Assembly: GCA_910577675.1 (NCBI GenBank)
Contig: CAJTOR010000016.1
Span: 14,652 to 78,651, forward strand
Direction of reading: 5' to 3'
DNA: 64,000 bases
Origin: an uncultured Lachnospiraceae bacterium
GTDB lineage: Bacteria > Bacillota > Clostridia > Lachnospirales > Lachnospiraceae
In this document: one piece after another, positions 8,597 to 17,461 of the stretch
Layout: the number at the start of each line of letters is the position of its first letter
Position numbering within the stretch: position 1 is the first letter of the stretch
Program-made: the position numbers and the translations under genes
Notes under the pieces: model-generated
The model's input: only the letters and a program-made list of their open reading frames with translations
What the model was told of the DNA's origin: nothing
Database searches by the model: none

Positions 8597-9379
8597 TTGA
8601 TATTTTTTCTTTCCATCCCTATTATATCCTCCCTATCTGACGAATCCTTTTTAACAATCCGAAAAATCCCGGAGCCTTTACACCGGCAACTTCGAGAAGC
8701 ATTGCAATATATCCAGAACAGCGTAATTCAGGAACAGGTAATCAAACTTCCGGACAAAGCAGAGGCGGATCGTTTTTTCAACTACCCATATGCGGCAATC
8801 GAAGAAAGTCTGTGTAACGCAGTTTATCATAAAGGCTATGATGTACGTGAACCAATTGAAGTCCGCGTACTCCCAGACCGGATTGAAATTGTTAGCCATC
8901 CCGGTGCTGACCGCTCCATCACGGAACAGGGGCTAAAAACATATCATGTATTTAACAGGCGCTACCGGAATCGGCGAATCGGCGAATTTTTAAAGGAGAT
9001 GCATCTGACAGAAGGACGCAACACCGGTTTTAAAAAAATCCTAAACGCCTTAAAACGAAATGGCTCACCCGACCCGATTTTTGAAACAGACCCTGAACGT
9101 CTTTCTTTTTCAAGCACATTATTGATCCACCCATATTTTATCCTGCAAAATGAGGGAGAAAATGAGGGAGAAAACAAAGAAATCACCAAAAATGAACGGA
9201 TGATCCTGACAGCGATTGAAAAAGAACCTTCTATTTCGGTTGCAAAGATGGTAAAAGAATTGGGGCTTTCAAAAGCCTCGCTGGAACGCGCGATTAAATC
9301 CCTGAAAGAAAAACATTTCATCAAACGCCAGGGTCCTGCAAAGGGTGGGAAATGGATTATTTTAAAAAAATTTTTGTGA
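8597..9379 (+). pseudogene. 5'-truncated ATP-binding RecG-like/Schlafen-type regulator
   Basis: The frame has only a weak TTG start with no ribosome binding site. The family normally begins with an AlbA_2/Schlafen-like domain of about 130 residues, absent here. What remains is the GHKL-type ATP-binding domain (N-box EESLCNAVYHKGYD, then a GAD..I..G loop and the GRNTGFKKI segment) and a C-terminal winged helix (ISVAKMVKELGLSKASLERAIKSLKEK). Members act as DNA-binding regulators or defence-related proteins. The truncation makes function doubtful. Its 3' end overlaps the convergent C39-like gene by 23 bp. Confidence 0.7.
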
Positions 9380-9944
9380 TATAATAAAGCCCCAGCCTTT
9401 CCACATCGACATACCGGGAAGCTTTCGCATTATACCCGTCCCGCACTTTGTAAAAACGATATTCCTTCTGCGAATCATCCACATAAGTGCACCATCCATA
9501 AGCTACAACGGTATGATCGTGGTAACCGCTCCCCTCCTCCCTCCAGATATTAATCAGAACCGGGTATCCTGCATTAATCTGGCGGCAGGCGGATTTCCAC
9601 GGAAAAAATAAATCGCTGTCGGGTTGCAGATCAGTATTGTATAAGAAAAGGCAGTTTCTGGAATACGGCTCGTATTTCAGAATATTCAGATAATAATTTT
9701 CTTCTCTCCCATAACCATTTGAAACCGCAATTTCCTTACATTGCTCAAGCCTGGCTGCAAAACCAATCCCATCCGCCGGTTTCAGATGGTGGGTTATAAC
9801 AGCCGCAACCGCATATATGGCACATGCATTGTGGTCATGTATTTCATATCCGTCAAAATCAAAGGGCTGGCTGAAAGCACTTAAAGTATAATTTTTTCCC
9901 GGCTTCCTCCCCTGTAAATAAGTTAATGGATTTTCAATCGGCAT
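9357..9944 (-). CDS. C39-like cysteine peptidase-fold protein, no signal peptide
   Basis: 195 residues with a strong ribosome binding site (GGGAGGT). A Cys in the helix-start motif HNACAIYAVAAV (about residue 42) and a His in SGYHDHTVVAYGW (about 143) followed by a Asp/Asn-containing strand match the papain-like arrangement of C39-like peptidases that resemble bacteriocin-leader proteases. There is no membrane segment or signal sequence, so it acts in the cytoplasm or is released another way. No ABC exporter lies next to it. Substrate unknown; an effector or a processing enzyme are both possible. Confidence 0.6.
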   Translation of the reverse strand: MPIENPLTYLQGRKPGKNYTLSAFSQPFDFDGYEIHDHNACAIYAVAAVITHHLKPADGIGFAARLEQCKEIAVSNGYGREENYYLNILKYEPYSRNCLFLYNTDLQPDSDLFFPWKSACRQINAGYPVLINIWREEGSGYHDHTVVAYGWCTYVDDSQKEYRFYKVRDGYNAKASRYVDVERLGLYYITKIFLK

Positions 9945-10013
9945 TGTTACCTCCCTTTTCCTGCATTCCGTCTTTTCCGTAATTTAACCCCAAAATTTTT
10001 GACATATGCCAAC

Positions 10014-10047
10014 AAGAACACCCACGACTAAAGTCACGGGTGTTCTT
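10014..10047. repeat. Stem-loop of IS200/IS605-end type or terminator
   Basis: AAGAACACCC.CGAC (10014-) pairs with GTC.CGGGTGTTCTT (-10047) around a TAAA loop. It lies just past the stop of the 10051-10785 gene (minus strand) but lacks a clear T-run on that strand. The CCACGACTAAAGTC core resembles the imperfect palindromes at ends of IS200/IS605 elements, so it may be an orphan end; no transposase is nearby. Confidence 0.45.
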
Positions 10048-10050
10048 GCT

Positions 10051-10785
10051 TTATTCATAAATTTCCTGGCAGATAATCTCGCCACTCCACTCATCAAAAC
10101 TTGCCAGCCTAAGCTTATCAAGAACACCCAGGCTCTCAAAACGTGCTGTAACGCGCGCAAACGGCAGTGGTATTACATATTTATCCCATCTTTTATTCAA
10201 ACGAATAATCCGTTTGTATGTAAAATGAGCCTACACAACATGTTTCTCCCTCTCCTTCGCCAGCATAAACAACAATTTTTTCGGCTCGCGGTAAGGTCCT
10301 GACGGTCCGTCAAAGACCGCTGCCATAATCAGTTCCGGCCTGCGCGCCGCCTCAAGCATTTTCTTGAATGCCACCTTCATCTCCATGCCGTCGGGTATGC
10401 GCAGCGCCTCCCCGCCGTTATGTCTTAATGTATCCTCAATATAATCCCCCCGCGTATTCGCAGTGACAATCGCGCAGATATTGCTGTGTTCCTTCGCCAG
10501 TTCGCTCAACATAAGTTCCATTGAATAGCAGTCTTCATGCCAAAATCCAAACATGATGCCAGCACGAAAAAGTTCGCGGTTTTCAATATGGAAACGGCAG
10601 GTTTTTAAAAGCAGTTTTGTGTAGGCAAGGAAAATGTAATTCAACAGCTTAAAGCGCAGTCTTGCCTTGCGGGCATGGATCAAGATCCGGTCGCCCTTCA
10701 ATTCCTCAATCTCTCCCGGATTATCGATATTTTTTCGTTTTCTCATCCTGATACCGATCCTTTTTATGTATTTTGCACCATCCAT
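10051..10785 (-). pseudogene. DUF374-type lysophospholipid acyltransferase interrupted by an in-frame TAG
   Basis: The frame carries the acyltransferase signatures: FWHEDC (H-x4-D type site) and FDGPSGPYREPKK. It stops at TAG 10233-10231 after ..KEREKHVV, but the same frame continues without a break for 59 more codons (AHFTYKRIIRLNKRWDKYV, then IPLPFARV..) to TAA 10053-10051. The continuation fits the family's C-terminal part, including the PFARV strand, so a single nonsense change splits the gene. The start is uncertain: ATG 10785 lies at the predicted transcription start, ATG 10746 is the next; a GTG at 10863 would add a membrane segment. Confidence 0.7.
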
Positions 10786-10791
10786 GCACAC

Positions 10792-10820
10792 ATTGTACCA
10801 TATTGTGCAAAAAAACACAA
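10792..10820 (-). promoter_or_regulatory. Promoter of the acyltransferase gene
   Basis: Minus-strand TTGTGT (10820-10815) and TACAAT (10797-10792) are 17 bp apart. The implied start of transcription near 10785 argues against the upstream GTG start. Confidence 0.45.
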
Positions 10821-10899
10821 ATATAAAAACCCATAAAACTATAAAAAACAGCGCGCCATACACCTTTTTGCGGCGCGCTGCCCAAACTAATCTAGCCCC

Positions 10900-11799
10900 T
10901 TACCATTCCCCACGTATAATCGGTGTCGCCAGGTACAGCACTGTCCTGTCGTTGTCCGCCTCATACCGCATGGCAACCTGCATATTAATTTTTTTGTTCT
11001 CCACCGTAATATATTCGGAGAGCATATTTGAGTAAGCGTAGATAGTATAAAGATCCTCATCGCGGTTTTCATAGATAACTTTTCCTGAAAGATTCCCTAT
11101 CATCTTATCCGCAAGTTTGTCCCATTCCGATACAGGGAGCTTGCCGGAATATGCGCCAAGCAACTGCAAGGTTGTTTCCGCCTGCTTTACTCCCATATCC
11201 TTTAATGTATCCAAAATAATATCCCTGTAGTTTAATATATCATACTCAGTATCCTGATAAATCTCCAGTTCCACATAGAGATAAGTGCGGGAAGTATCCT
11301 CGCGCAGCGTAATCGCCTTGATTGTGGTTGCCGCCTGGCGCGCCTGCTTCGTATAGGAATAAACCTGGCTGACATCCGTTTCCCGCGATGTGATTTCACC
11401 GTCCATACGCACACCGATGGCATCCGCGAGATACCCAATAAGCGCCTGCTTGTCATGTTCTGTCAAAAAAGCTGTCCCGTAATCCGCCGTAATCTGAATC
11501 CTGCTCTCCACGCAGCCCACTTCGGAGGCGGCAAATGCATCCACAATATCCTTCTGCCTGTACAAAAGGCGGTCGGAAATGGTTTTTGTCACTGTGCCGA
11601 TCAATAGCAGGGCGCAGAGTACCAGAATTATCTTCATCTTCAGGCTGCCGTCCACAAAATTCCAAAAACAGTTCCACTCATGTTTAAGCAGTTGGAAAAA
11701 AGACAGCTTTTCCTCCTGCCGTTCCCGCTCCCTTAATATTTGCTTCCGCAGTTTTAGTTCCTGTCTCTGCATGCGCAGCGAATTTCTTTGTCTTTCCAT
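10900..11799 (-). CDS. YwmB-family protein following the ATP synthase operon
   Basis: 299 residues. A very basic N-terminus rich in Arg, Gln and Glu (1-45) precedes one membrane segment (about 57-73), then an outer domain of two alpha/beta halves containing the YwmB-like pattern (TLQLLGAYSGKLP, YTIYAYSN). In Bacillus ywmB also lies near the atp genes; its role is not settled. The start ATG 11799 is fixed by GGAGG seven bases upstream. That ribosome binding site is the 3' arm of the atp operon terminator (11801-11843), so translation may depend on whether the hairpin forms. Confidence 0.7.
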   Translation of the reverse strand: MERQRNSLRMQRQELKLRKQILRERERQEEKLSFFQLLKHEWNCFWNFVDGSLKMKIILVLCALLLIGTVTKTISDRLLYRQKDIVDAFAASEVGCVESRIQITADYGTAFLTEHDKQALIGYLADAIGVRMDGEITSRETDVSQVYSYTKQARQAATTIKAITLREDTSRTYLYVELEIYQDTEYDILNYRDIILDTLKDMGVKQAETTLQLLGAYSGKLPVSEWDKLADKMIGNLSGKVIYENRDEDLYTIYAYSNMLSEYITVENKKINMQVAMRYEADNDRTVLYLATPIIRGEW

Positions 11800-11800
11800 A

Positions 11801-11843
11801 AAAAAACCTCCATTCTGATAAAATTATTACCAGAAAATGGAGG
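11801..11843 (-). terminator. Intrinsic terminator of the ATP synthase operon, containing the next gene's RBS
   Basis: On the minus strand CCTCCATTTTCTG pairs with CAGAATGGAGG (two-base bulge) around a loop of about 13 nt, followed by TTTTTTT. The GGAGG of the 3' arm is the only good ribosome binding site for the ATG at 11799. Confidence 0.85.
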
Positions 11844-11925
11844 CTTATACGTATACAAAATATTAATCTACAGGATCAAAATGCACTGCCGCAAAACAAA
11901 TACCAATACAGACTGGCTGCCTATC

Positions 11926-12345
11926 CTATCCGTTCCGCTTCTCCGCCAGAGCCAAACGCACCAGCGACCTGCGAAGCGCAAGTTCAGCACGCGCTTCGTT
12001 CATCTCGGCATCCGCACTCTTTAGGCGGCGCTCCGCACGGATTTTCGCCTCGTTCGCGCGGTTGATATCAATCTCTTCCGGCCATTCGCAGGACTCCGCA
12101 AGAATCACCACTTTGTCCGGGAGGATTTCAACAAAACCCTCAAGGAGCGCGGCCTCCTTCTGCTGCCCGTCCTTCTTGATGCGCAGTATCCCCGGCGCGA
12201 CAATCGCCGTCAGCGGGATATGGTCTTTTAATACGCCGATCTCGCCCTCCGTCGTCGTAAGCTCGACCATATCCGCGTCCTCCTCCAGGAATATCCGGTC
12301 GGGAGCAATCACCTGCAATTTAAAATACCTGCCTGACTCTGCCAT
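11926..12345 (-). CDS. atpC: ATP synthase F1 epsilon subunit
   Basis: 139 residues from ATG 12345 (AAGGAG spaced nine bases). Typical epsilon order: a beta-sandwich (FKLQVIAPDRIFLEEDADMVEL, then GEIGVLKDHIPLTAIVAPG) and a C-terminal helical hairpin (EAKIRAERRLKSADAEMNEA). It couples the rotor to the catalytic head and can inhibit ATP hydrolysis. It follows atpD by 12 bp and is the last atp gene before the terminator. Confidence 0.97.
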   Translation of the reverse strand: MAESGRYFKLQVIAPDRIFLEEDADMVELTTTEGEIGVLKDHIPLTAIVAPGILRIKKDGQQKEAALLEGFVEILPDKVVILAESCEWPEEIDINRANEAKIRAERRLKSADAEMNEARAELALRRSLVRLALAEKRNG

Positions 12346-12357
12346 TCGCTCCACTCC

Positions 12358-13752
12358 TTACTTGTTCTTTGTTCTGGCAATGACATCGTCAATATTTCCC
12401 GCATTCAGGAAATAGCTCTCCGGGACATCATCGTGTTTGCCCTCAAGGATCTCCTTAAAGCCCTGGATGGTTTCCTGCACCGGCACATACCTGCCCGGAA
12501 GACCCGTAAACTGCTCCGCCACATGGAACGGCTGCGAGAGGAAACGCTGCACTTTCCTGGCGCGCGATACAAGCATCTTCTCATCCTCGGAAAGTTCATC
12601 CATACCAAGAATCGCAATGATATCCTGCAATTCCTTATAGCGCTGCAAAATCTCCTGCACGCCGCGGGCTACCTTGTAGTGCTCCTCACCAACCACGCGC
12701 GGGTCAAGAATGCGCGATGTGGATTCAAGCGGATCAACCGCCGGATAAATACCAAGCTCCACAATGGCACGCGACAGCGCTGTTGTCGCATCAAGATGCG
12801 CGAACGTCGTCGCAGGTGCCGGGTCGGTATAGTCATCCGCCGGCACGTATACTGCCTGCACCGAGGTGATTGAGCCGTTCTTTGTGGAGGTTATGCGCTC
12901 CTGCAGGGCACCCATCTCAGTCTGCAAGGTCGGCTGGTAACCTACTGCACTCGGCATACGGCCAAGCAGCGCGGATACCTCGGAACCTGCCTGCGTAAAA
13001 CGGAAAATATTATCGATAAACAAAAGTACATCCTTGCCGGACTTATCGCGGAAGTACTCCGCCATTGTAAGACCGGTAAGCCCCACCCTCATTCTTGCTC
13101 CCGGCGGCTCGTTCATCTGGCCGAACACCATGGTGGTCTTATCAATAACGCCCGACTCTATCATTTCATAGTAGAGATCGTTACCCTCTCGGGTGCGCTC
13201 ACCAACACCGGTAAACACGGAATAGCCGTTATGCTCGGTCGCAATATTTGTAATTAACTCCTGGATTAATACGGTCTTGCCAACACCCGCACCGCCAAAC
13301 AGACCGATCTTACCGCCTCTCTGGTACGGGCAGAGAAGGTCGATAACCTTGATGCCCGTCTCAAGTATCTCCGTCTCTGTGGATTGTTCCTCAAATTTAG
13401 GCGGCTTGCGGTGTATCGGCATGTATTCCACACCTTCCGGAGCCGGTTTCTCATCGATAGGATTTCCCAGTACATTGAACATACGCCCGAGTGTATGTTC
13501 GCCCACCGGTACGGAAATCGGCGCACCGGTCGCCTCCGCGTCCATACCGCGCACAAGACCGTCGGTCGGTCCCATGGCGATACAGCGCACTGTATCATCC
13601 CCCAGATGCTGTGCTACCTCCACGATCAGCTCTTTGTCATGGTTCTGTATTTTAATCGCTTCGTTAATCTCCGGAAGGTTCCCCTCCGAAAATTTGATGT
13701 CGAGGACTGCACCGATAATCTGAGTGATCTTACCAATTTTGCTCTGTGCCAA
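12358..13752 (-). CDS. atpD: ATP synthase F1 beta subunit
   Basis: 464 residues. The start is TTG 13752 (reads M-AQSKIGKITQIIGAVLD), with AAGGAG about nine bases upstream; an ATG further upstream would add an unlikely tail over the ribosome binding site. The Walker A loop GGAGVGKTV, the Walker B segment VLLFIDNIF, the catalytic GERTREGNDLY region and the DELSEDE (DELSEED-type) loop are all present. It is the catalytic subunit of the F1 head, between atpG and atpC. Confidence 0.98.
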   Translation of the reverse strand: MAQSKIGKITQIIGAVLDIKFSEGNLPEINEAIKIQNHDKELIVEVAQHLGDDTVRCIAMGPTDGLVRGMDAEATGAPISVPVGEHTLGRMFNVLGNPIDEKPAPEGVEYMPIHRKPPKFEEQSTETEILETGIKVIDLLCPYQRGGKIGLFGGAGVGKTVLIQELITNIATEHNGYSVFTGVGERTREGNDLYYEMIESGVIDKTTMVFGQMNEPPGARMRVGLTGLTMAEYFRDKSGKDVLLFIDNIFRFTQAGSEVSALLGRMPSAVGYQPTLQTEMGALQERITSTKNGSITSVQAVYVPADDYTDPAPATTFAHLDATTALSRAIVELGIYPAVDPLESTSRILDPRVVGEEHYKVARGVQEILQRYKELQDIIAILGMDELSEDEKMLVSRARKVQRFLSQPFHVAEQFTGLPGRYVPVQETIQGFKEILEGKHDDVPESYFLNAGNIDDVIARTKNK

Positions 13753-13783
13753 TTTTATATCACTCCTTTTCTCTTTTACAACA

Positions 13784-14647
13784 TTAACCAATCGCGTTCG
13801 CCCCGGCGATGATCTCGGTAAGTTCCTGCGTGATCGAGCTCTGACGCGCCCGGTTATAGAGCAGGGACAGATTGGAAATCATCTCGTCCGCATTGCTGGT
13901 CGCCGCATCCATCGCCTGCATACGCGCGCCGTTCTCGCTGGCTAGTGCCTGTACCAGCGCACCGTATATCAGGCTGTTGATATATTTTGGGATAATAAGG
14001 TTTAACGCTTCCTCCGCCGCTGGCTCATAGTTCATAAGCACAAGGTCTGAACCCACGTCCTCCTTCTTATCCTGCTCATCAAACTCGACCGGCAAAAGCT
14101 TTAGGAAGGTCGGGATATGCACAACTGTATTTTTAAATACAGTGTACGCGATATAGATCTCACCTATCTCGCCGGATGCGAAAGCCCCTAACACTTCGCG
14201 CCCAATATCGACTGCATCCTTAAACATCGGCTCATTCATCACCTCGGAATAATCCGCCGCGATCTTATAGCCGCGCCTTGCAAGTGCATCCCTGCCCTTG
14301 CGCCCGACCGAATAGATCACCGCGTCCTCCTTCGCGATGCCGCTGCCCGTTACCAGCTTGATTACATTGGAGTTATATCCGCCGGCAAGCCCACGGTTCG
14401 AGGTAATCACTATAATTGCCTTTTTCGGGGAGGAGCCGGCATTCAGATAAGGATGTGACAAGGTAGCGGACTTTTTTAACATGGAGCTGACCGTCTGATA
14501 CATATAATTGAAATACGGCAGGGAATTCTCCGCGCGCGTTTTCGCTTTCTGCAATTTAACGGTGGAAACCAGCTTCATTGCCTTTGTGATCTGCCCGGTA
14601 CTCTGGATACTCTCTTTCCGCCTTTTAATATCTCTCATTGAGGCCAT
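13784..14647 (-). CDS. atpG: ATP synthase F1 gamma subunit
   Basis: 287 residues of usual length. Conserved N-terminal MASMRDIKRRKESIQSTGQITKAMK helix and C-terminal helix (ENGARMQAMDAATSNADEMI, then YNRARQSSITQELTEI) form the coiled-coil shaft; the middle has the Rossmann-like domain (VITSNRGLAGGYNSNVI). It is the central rotor. Eighteen bases separate it from atpA. Confidence 0.97.
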   Translation of the reverse strand: MASMRDIKRRKESIQSTGQITKAMKLVSTVKLQKAKTRAENSLPYFNYMYQTVSSMLKKSATLSHPYLNAGSSPKKAIIVITSNRGLAGGYNSNVIKLVTGSGIAKEDAVIYSVGRKGRDALARRGYKIAADYSEVMNEPMFKDAVDIGREVLGAFASGEIGEIYIAYTVFKNTVVHIPTFLKLLPVEFDEQDKKEDVGSDLVLMNYEPAAEEALNLIIPKYINSLIYGALVQALASENGARMQAMDAATSNADEMISNLSLLYNRARQSSITQELTEIIAGANAIG

Positions 14648-14665
14648 AGCTTCACACCCTCTCCG

Positions 14666-16174
14666 TTATTTGATAAATTCCTTCTTGAACTCGGTAATCG
14701 CCGCGACAAGCTTCTTCTCGCACTCGTCGTCAATCACCTTCTTTTCGCGGATACCTGTAGGTATCTCCGGATACTTCGTGTCGATATACTCGAAAAGTTC
14801 CTTCTCAAAATTCCCGATATCCGCCACTTCAATATCAAGCAGGTACTTCTTGGTCGCCGCGTAAATAATGATAACCTGGTACTCGACCGGCATCGGTTTA
14901 TACTGAGGCTGCTTTAAAATCTCCTTGATGCGCTCGCCCTGTGCAAGACGCTCCTTCGTGTCGGCATCAAGATCTGAGCCGAACTGGGAGAAGGACGCAA
15001 GCTCGCGGTACTGGGCAAGGTCAAGACGGATTGTCCCTGCAATCTTCTTCATCGCCTTAATCTGTGCGGAACCACCGACGCGCGATACCGAAAGACCCGC
15101 GTTTACCGCCGGGCGGAAGCCCGAATTAAACATCTCGGTTTCAAGATAAATCTGACCGTCCGTAATGGAAATAACATTTGTCGGGATATATGCGGATACA
15201 TCGCCCGCCTGCGTTTCAATAATAGGGAGCGCGGTGAGTGAACCGCCGCCAAGCTTATCCGAAAGCCTTGCTGCCCTCTCTAACAGCTTTGAGTGCAGAT
15301 AGAATACATCGCCCGGATACGCCTCACGTCCCGGCGGCCTTTTAAGGAGCAGGGAGAGTGTACGGTAGGCAGTTGCATGTTTACTTAAATCATCATAGAT
15401 AATCAGGACATCCTTCCCGTTCTCCATCCACTCCTCGCCCATCGCACAGCCGGAATACGGCGCGATATACTGCAATGGGGCAAGTTCGCTTGCGGTCGCT
15501 GCAACGACGGTGGTGTAATCCATCGCGCCGAACTCCTCAAGCGTCTTTACAATGCCGGCAACAGTCGAAGCTTTCTGACCGATCGCCACATAAATACATT
15601 TTACATTTTCCTTTTTCTGGTTGATAATCGTATCGATCGCAATTGCGGTCTTACCGGTCTGGCGGTCGCCGATAATCAGCTCGCGCTGTCCCCTTCCGAT
15701 CGGCACCATCGAGTCGATTGCCTTGATACCGGTCTGGAGAGGCGTATCAACGGATTTTCTTGAAATAACACCGGACGCAACGCGCTCGATCTGACGGTAT
15801 TTTGTCGCGTTGATCGGTCCTTTGCCGTCGATTGGCTGGCCGAGCGCATTTACTACGCGGCCTAACATCACATCGCCGACAGGCACCTCAACCACGCGCC
15901 CCGTCGTCTTTACGGTATCCCCCTCGTTGATATTCTTTGTATCGCCAAGCAGTACCGCACCGACGTTGTCCTCCTCAAGGTTGAGAACCATACCGTATAT
16001 CTCATTCGGAAATTCCAGGAGTTCGCCCTGCATCGCCTTCTCCAACCCGTGGATGCGCGCGATGCCGTCCGCTACCTGGATAACGGTTCCTACGTCGGAT
16101 ACCTCCAGCCTGGTGCTGTAATGTTTTATCTGTTCCTTGATTACAGAACTGATCTCTTCAGGTCTTAAATTCAA
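14666..16174 (-). CDS. atpA: ATP synthase F1 alpha subunit
   Basis: 502 residues. Walker A GDRQTGKTAIAID, the VGRVVNALGQPIDGKG region and the C-terminal helical domain with the conserved arginine in the SVSRVGGSAQ segment are present. It forms the non-catalytic nucleotide sites of the F1 head. A 76-bp gap without an obvious terminator separates it from atpH. Confidence 0.98.
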   Translation of the reverse strand: MNLRPEEISSVIKEQIKHYSTRLEVSDVGTVIQVADGIARIHGLEKAMQGELLEFPNEIYGMVLNLEEDNVGAVLLGDTKNINEGDTVKTTGRVVEVPVGDVMLGRVVNALGQPIDGKGPINATKYRQIERVASGVISRKSVDTPLQTGIKAIDSMVPIGRGQRELIIGDRQTGKTAIAIDTIINQKKENVKCIYVAIGQKASTVAGIVKTLEEFGAMDYTTVVAATASELAPLQYIAPYSGCAMGEEWMENGKDVLIIYDDLSKHATAYRTLSLLLKRPPGREAYPGDVFYLHSKLLERAARLSDKLGGGSLTALPIIETQAGDVSAYIPTNVISITDGQIYLETEMFNSGFRPAVNAGLSVSRVGGSAQIKAMKKIAGTIRLDLAQYRELASFSQFGSDLDADTKERLAQGERIKEILKQPQYKPMPVEYQVIIIYAATKKYLLDIEVADIGNFEKELFEYIDTKYPEIPTGIREKKVIDDECEKKLVAAITEFKKEFIK

Positions 16175-16250
16175 GAGTTAAGCACCTTCCTTCTATAAAT
16201 AGTCTGGTTTAAGTTCCGGTGGACACAAAAAAGTCCCGCCCGGCTCTTGT

Positions 16251-16799
16251 TTATGAAAGCTGAATCCTCTGAAGCTGCTTTTCCATCTGCGAGAGCTTCG
16301 TGCGGATACTTGAGTCCACCACGCGGTCGCCGATGCGCACCACAAGCCCCCCAATCAGCGCCGCATCCACCCTGTAATTAACCTCCAGGGTGGCATAGTC
16401 CGTCGTGGCAAGGAGTTTCTCACAGAGTTTCTCCTTCTGTGCGTCCGTCAGTTCCACTGCGGAAGCCACATCCACCACGCCGATTTTTTTATATTCTTTC
16501 ACCACGGACAGGAAATAGCCAAGAACCGCGTCCAGTTCATCCGCCCGTCCCTTATCCACCACCAGCACCAAAAAGCCCGCCATATCGTCGGAAACCCTGC
16601 CGTCAAAAATCGCTTTAACAGCAGCCTCCTTCTCTTCTTTGCTGATTTTCGGATGTGTCAAAAGCTGCATAAGTTCCCCGTTATCCCTAAAAATCTTTCG
16701 GAGAGCTTCCGCCTCCTCATACAGGGCGGTCACGGACTGCTTTTCCAGGGCAAGCTCAAATAAGGCATCTCCATATACTTTGGAAACTATCTTCGCCAT
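16251..16799 (-). CDS. atpH: ATP synthase F1 delta subunit
   Basis: 182 residues. It shows the OSCP/delta pattern: N-terminal helical bundle (VYGDALFELALEKQS, THPKISKEEKEAAV) and C-terminal VNYRVDAALIGGLVVRIGDRVVDSSIRTKL. It links the head to the peripheral stalk. Its start overlaps the end of atpF by 13 bp, so translation is probably coupled. Confidence 0.96.
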   Translation of the reverse strand: MAKIVSKVYGDALFELALEKQSVTALYEEAEALRKIFRDNGELMQLLTHPKISKEEKEAAVKAIFDGRVSDDMAGFLVLVVDKGRADELDAVLGYFLSVVKEYKKIGVVDVASAVELTDAQKEKLCEKLLATTDYATLEVNYRVDAALIGGLVVRIGDRVVDSSIRTKLSQMEKQLQRIQLS

Positions 16800-17416
16800 G
16801 TATCATCACCTATCTCCTTCAAAGCTTCATCCACGAGCTGTGCCTGCTTCTTGTCATCCATGCTTTCCGCCACAAATTTACCAGCCATCATAGATGCCAC
16901 AGAAATCATTTCCTTCTTTACTTCATCTCTCATCTTGCTCTTTTCAAGCTCAATTTCCTTATTCGCGCGCTGTGCGATTCTCGCTGCTTCCTCCTGCGCC
17001 CCTGCTACGATCTCCGCCTCTTTCTTCAAGGCCTTCTTTCTGCCCTCGGCAAGAATTTCGTCCACCTCTGCATCCGCGGCATGTATCTTTGCATCGTACT
17101 CCGCCTTAAATGCAACCGCGTCCTCCTTCTCCCTTGCCGCCGCATCGAGATCCGCCTGGATCTTTGCCTGGCGTTTCGCCAGAAGCTCCCTCGCAGGATT
17201 GAACAGGAGATAGGATAGCAGCATAAAAAGGACAAATACGGCAACCAGTGTGATCAGAAGATCGGCAGCCATCTGTGCATCCAGCCCAAAAATACGGTTC
17301 ATCCACGCAAACAGACCGTTCCCGTTCTCATCCTTAATGAGATTTTCTGTTTTGTCCACATATACTTGCTGAAAAACCCTTGTCCCCGCGTTCATAACGC
17401 TAAACAAACTGCCCAC
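16787..17416 (-). CDS. atpF: ATP synthase Fo subunit b, long form
   Basis: 209 residues, about 40 more than usual. Residues 1-50 form an extra N-terminal segment (MNRIFGLDAQ before the membrane span) that may be an added helix near the membrane. The membrane segment is about 52-73 (DLLITLVAVFVLFMLLSYLLF), then the usual long charged coiled coil (QADLDAAAREKEDAVAFKAEY). It forms the peripheral stalk. Confidence 0.95.
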   Translation of the reverse strand: MGSLFSVMNAGTRVFQQVYVDKTENLIKDENGNGLFAWMNRIFGLDAQMAADLLITLVAVFVLFMLLSYLLFNPARELLAKRQAKIQADLDAAAREKEDAVAFKAEYDAKIHAADAEVDEILAEGRKKALKKEAEIVAGAQEEAARIAQRANKEIELEKSKMRDEVKKEMISVASMMAGKFVAESMDDKKQAQLVDEALKEIGDDTWRR

Positions 17417-17461
17417 TTATCCGGCCTCCCTTCGATTCGTATTTGAATTTCACTCCCCGAA

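Noticed and set aside
10231..10233. Pyrrolysine or selenocysteine insertion at the TAG
   Set aside because: TAG is not a selenocysteine codon and no pyl genes or special structure are visible; a simple nonsense mutation or sequencing error is the simpler reading.
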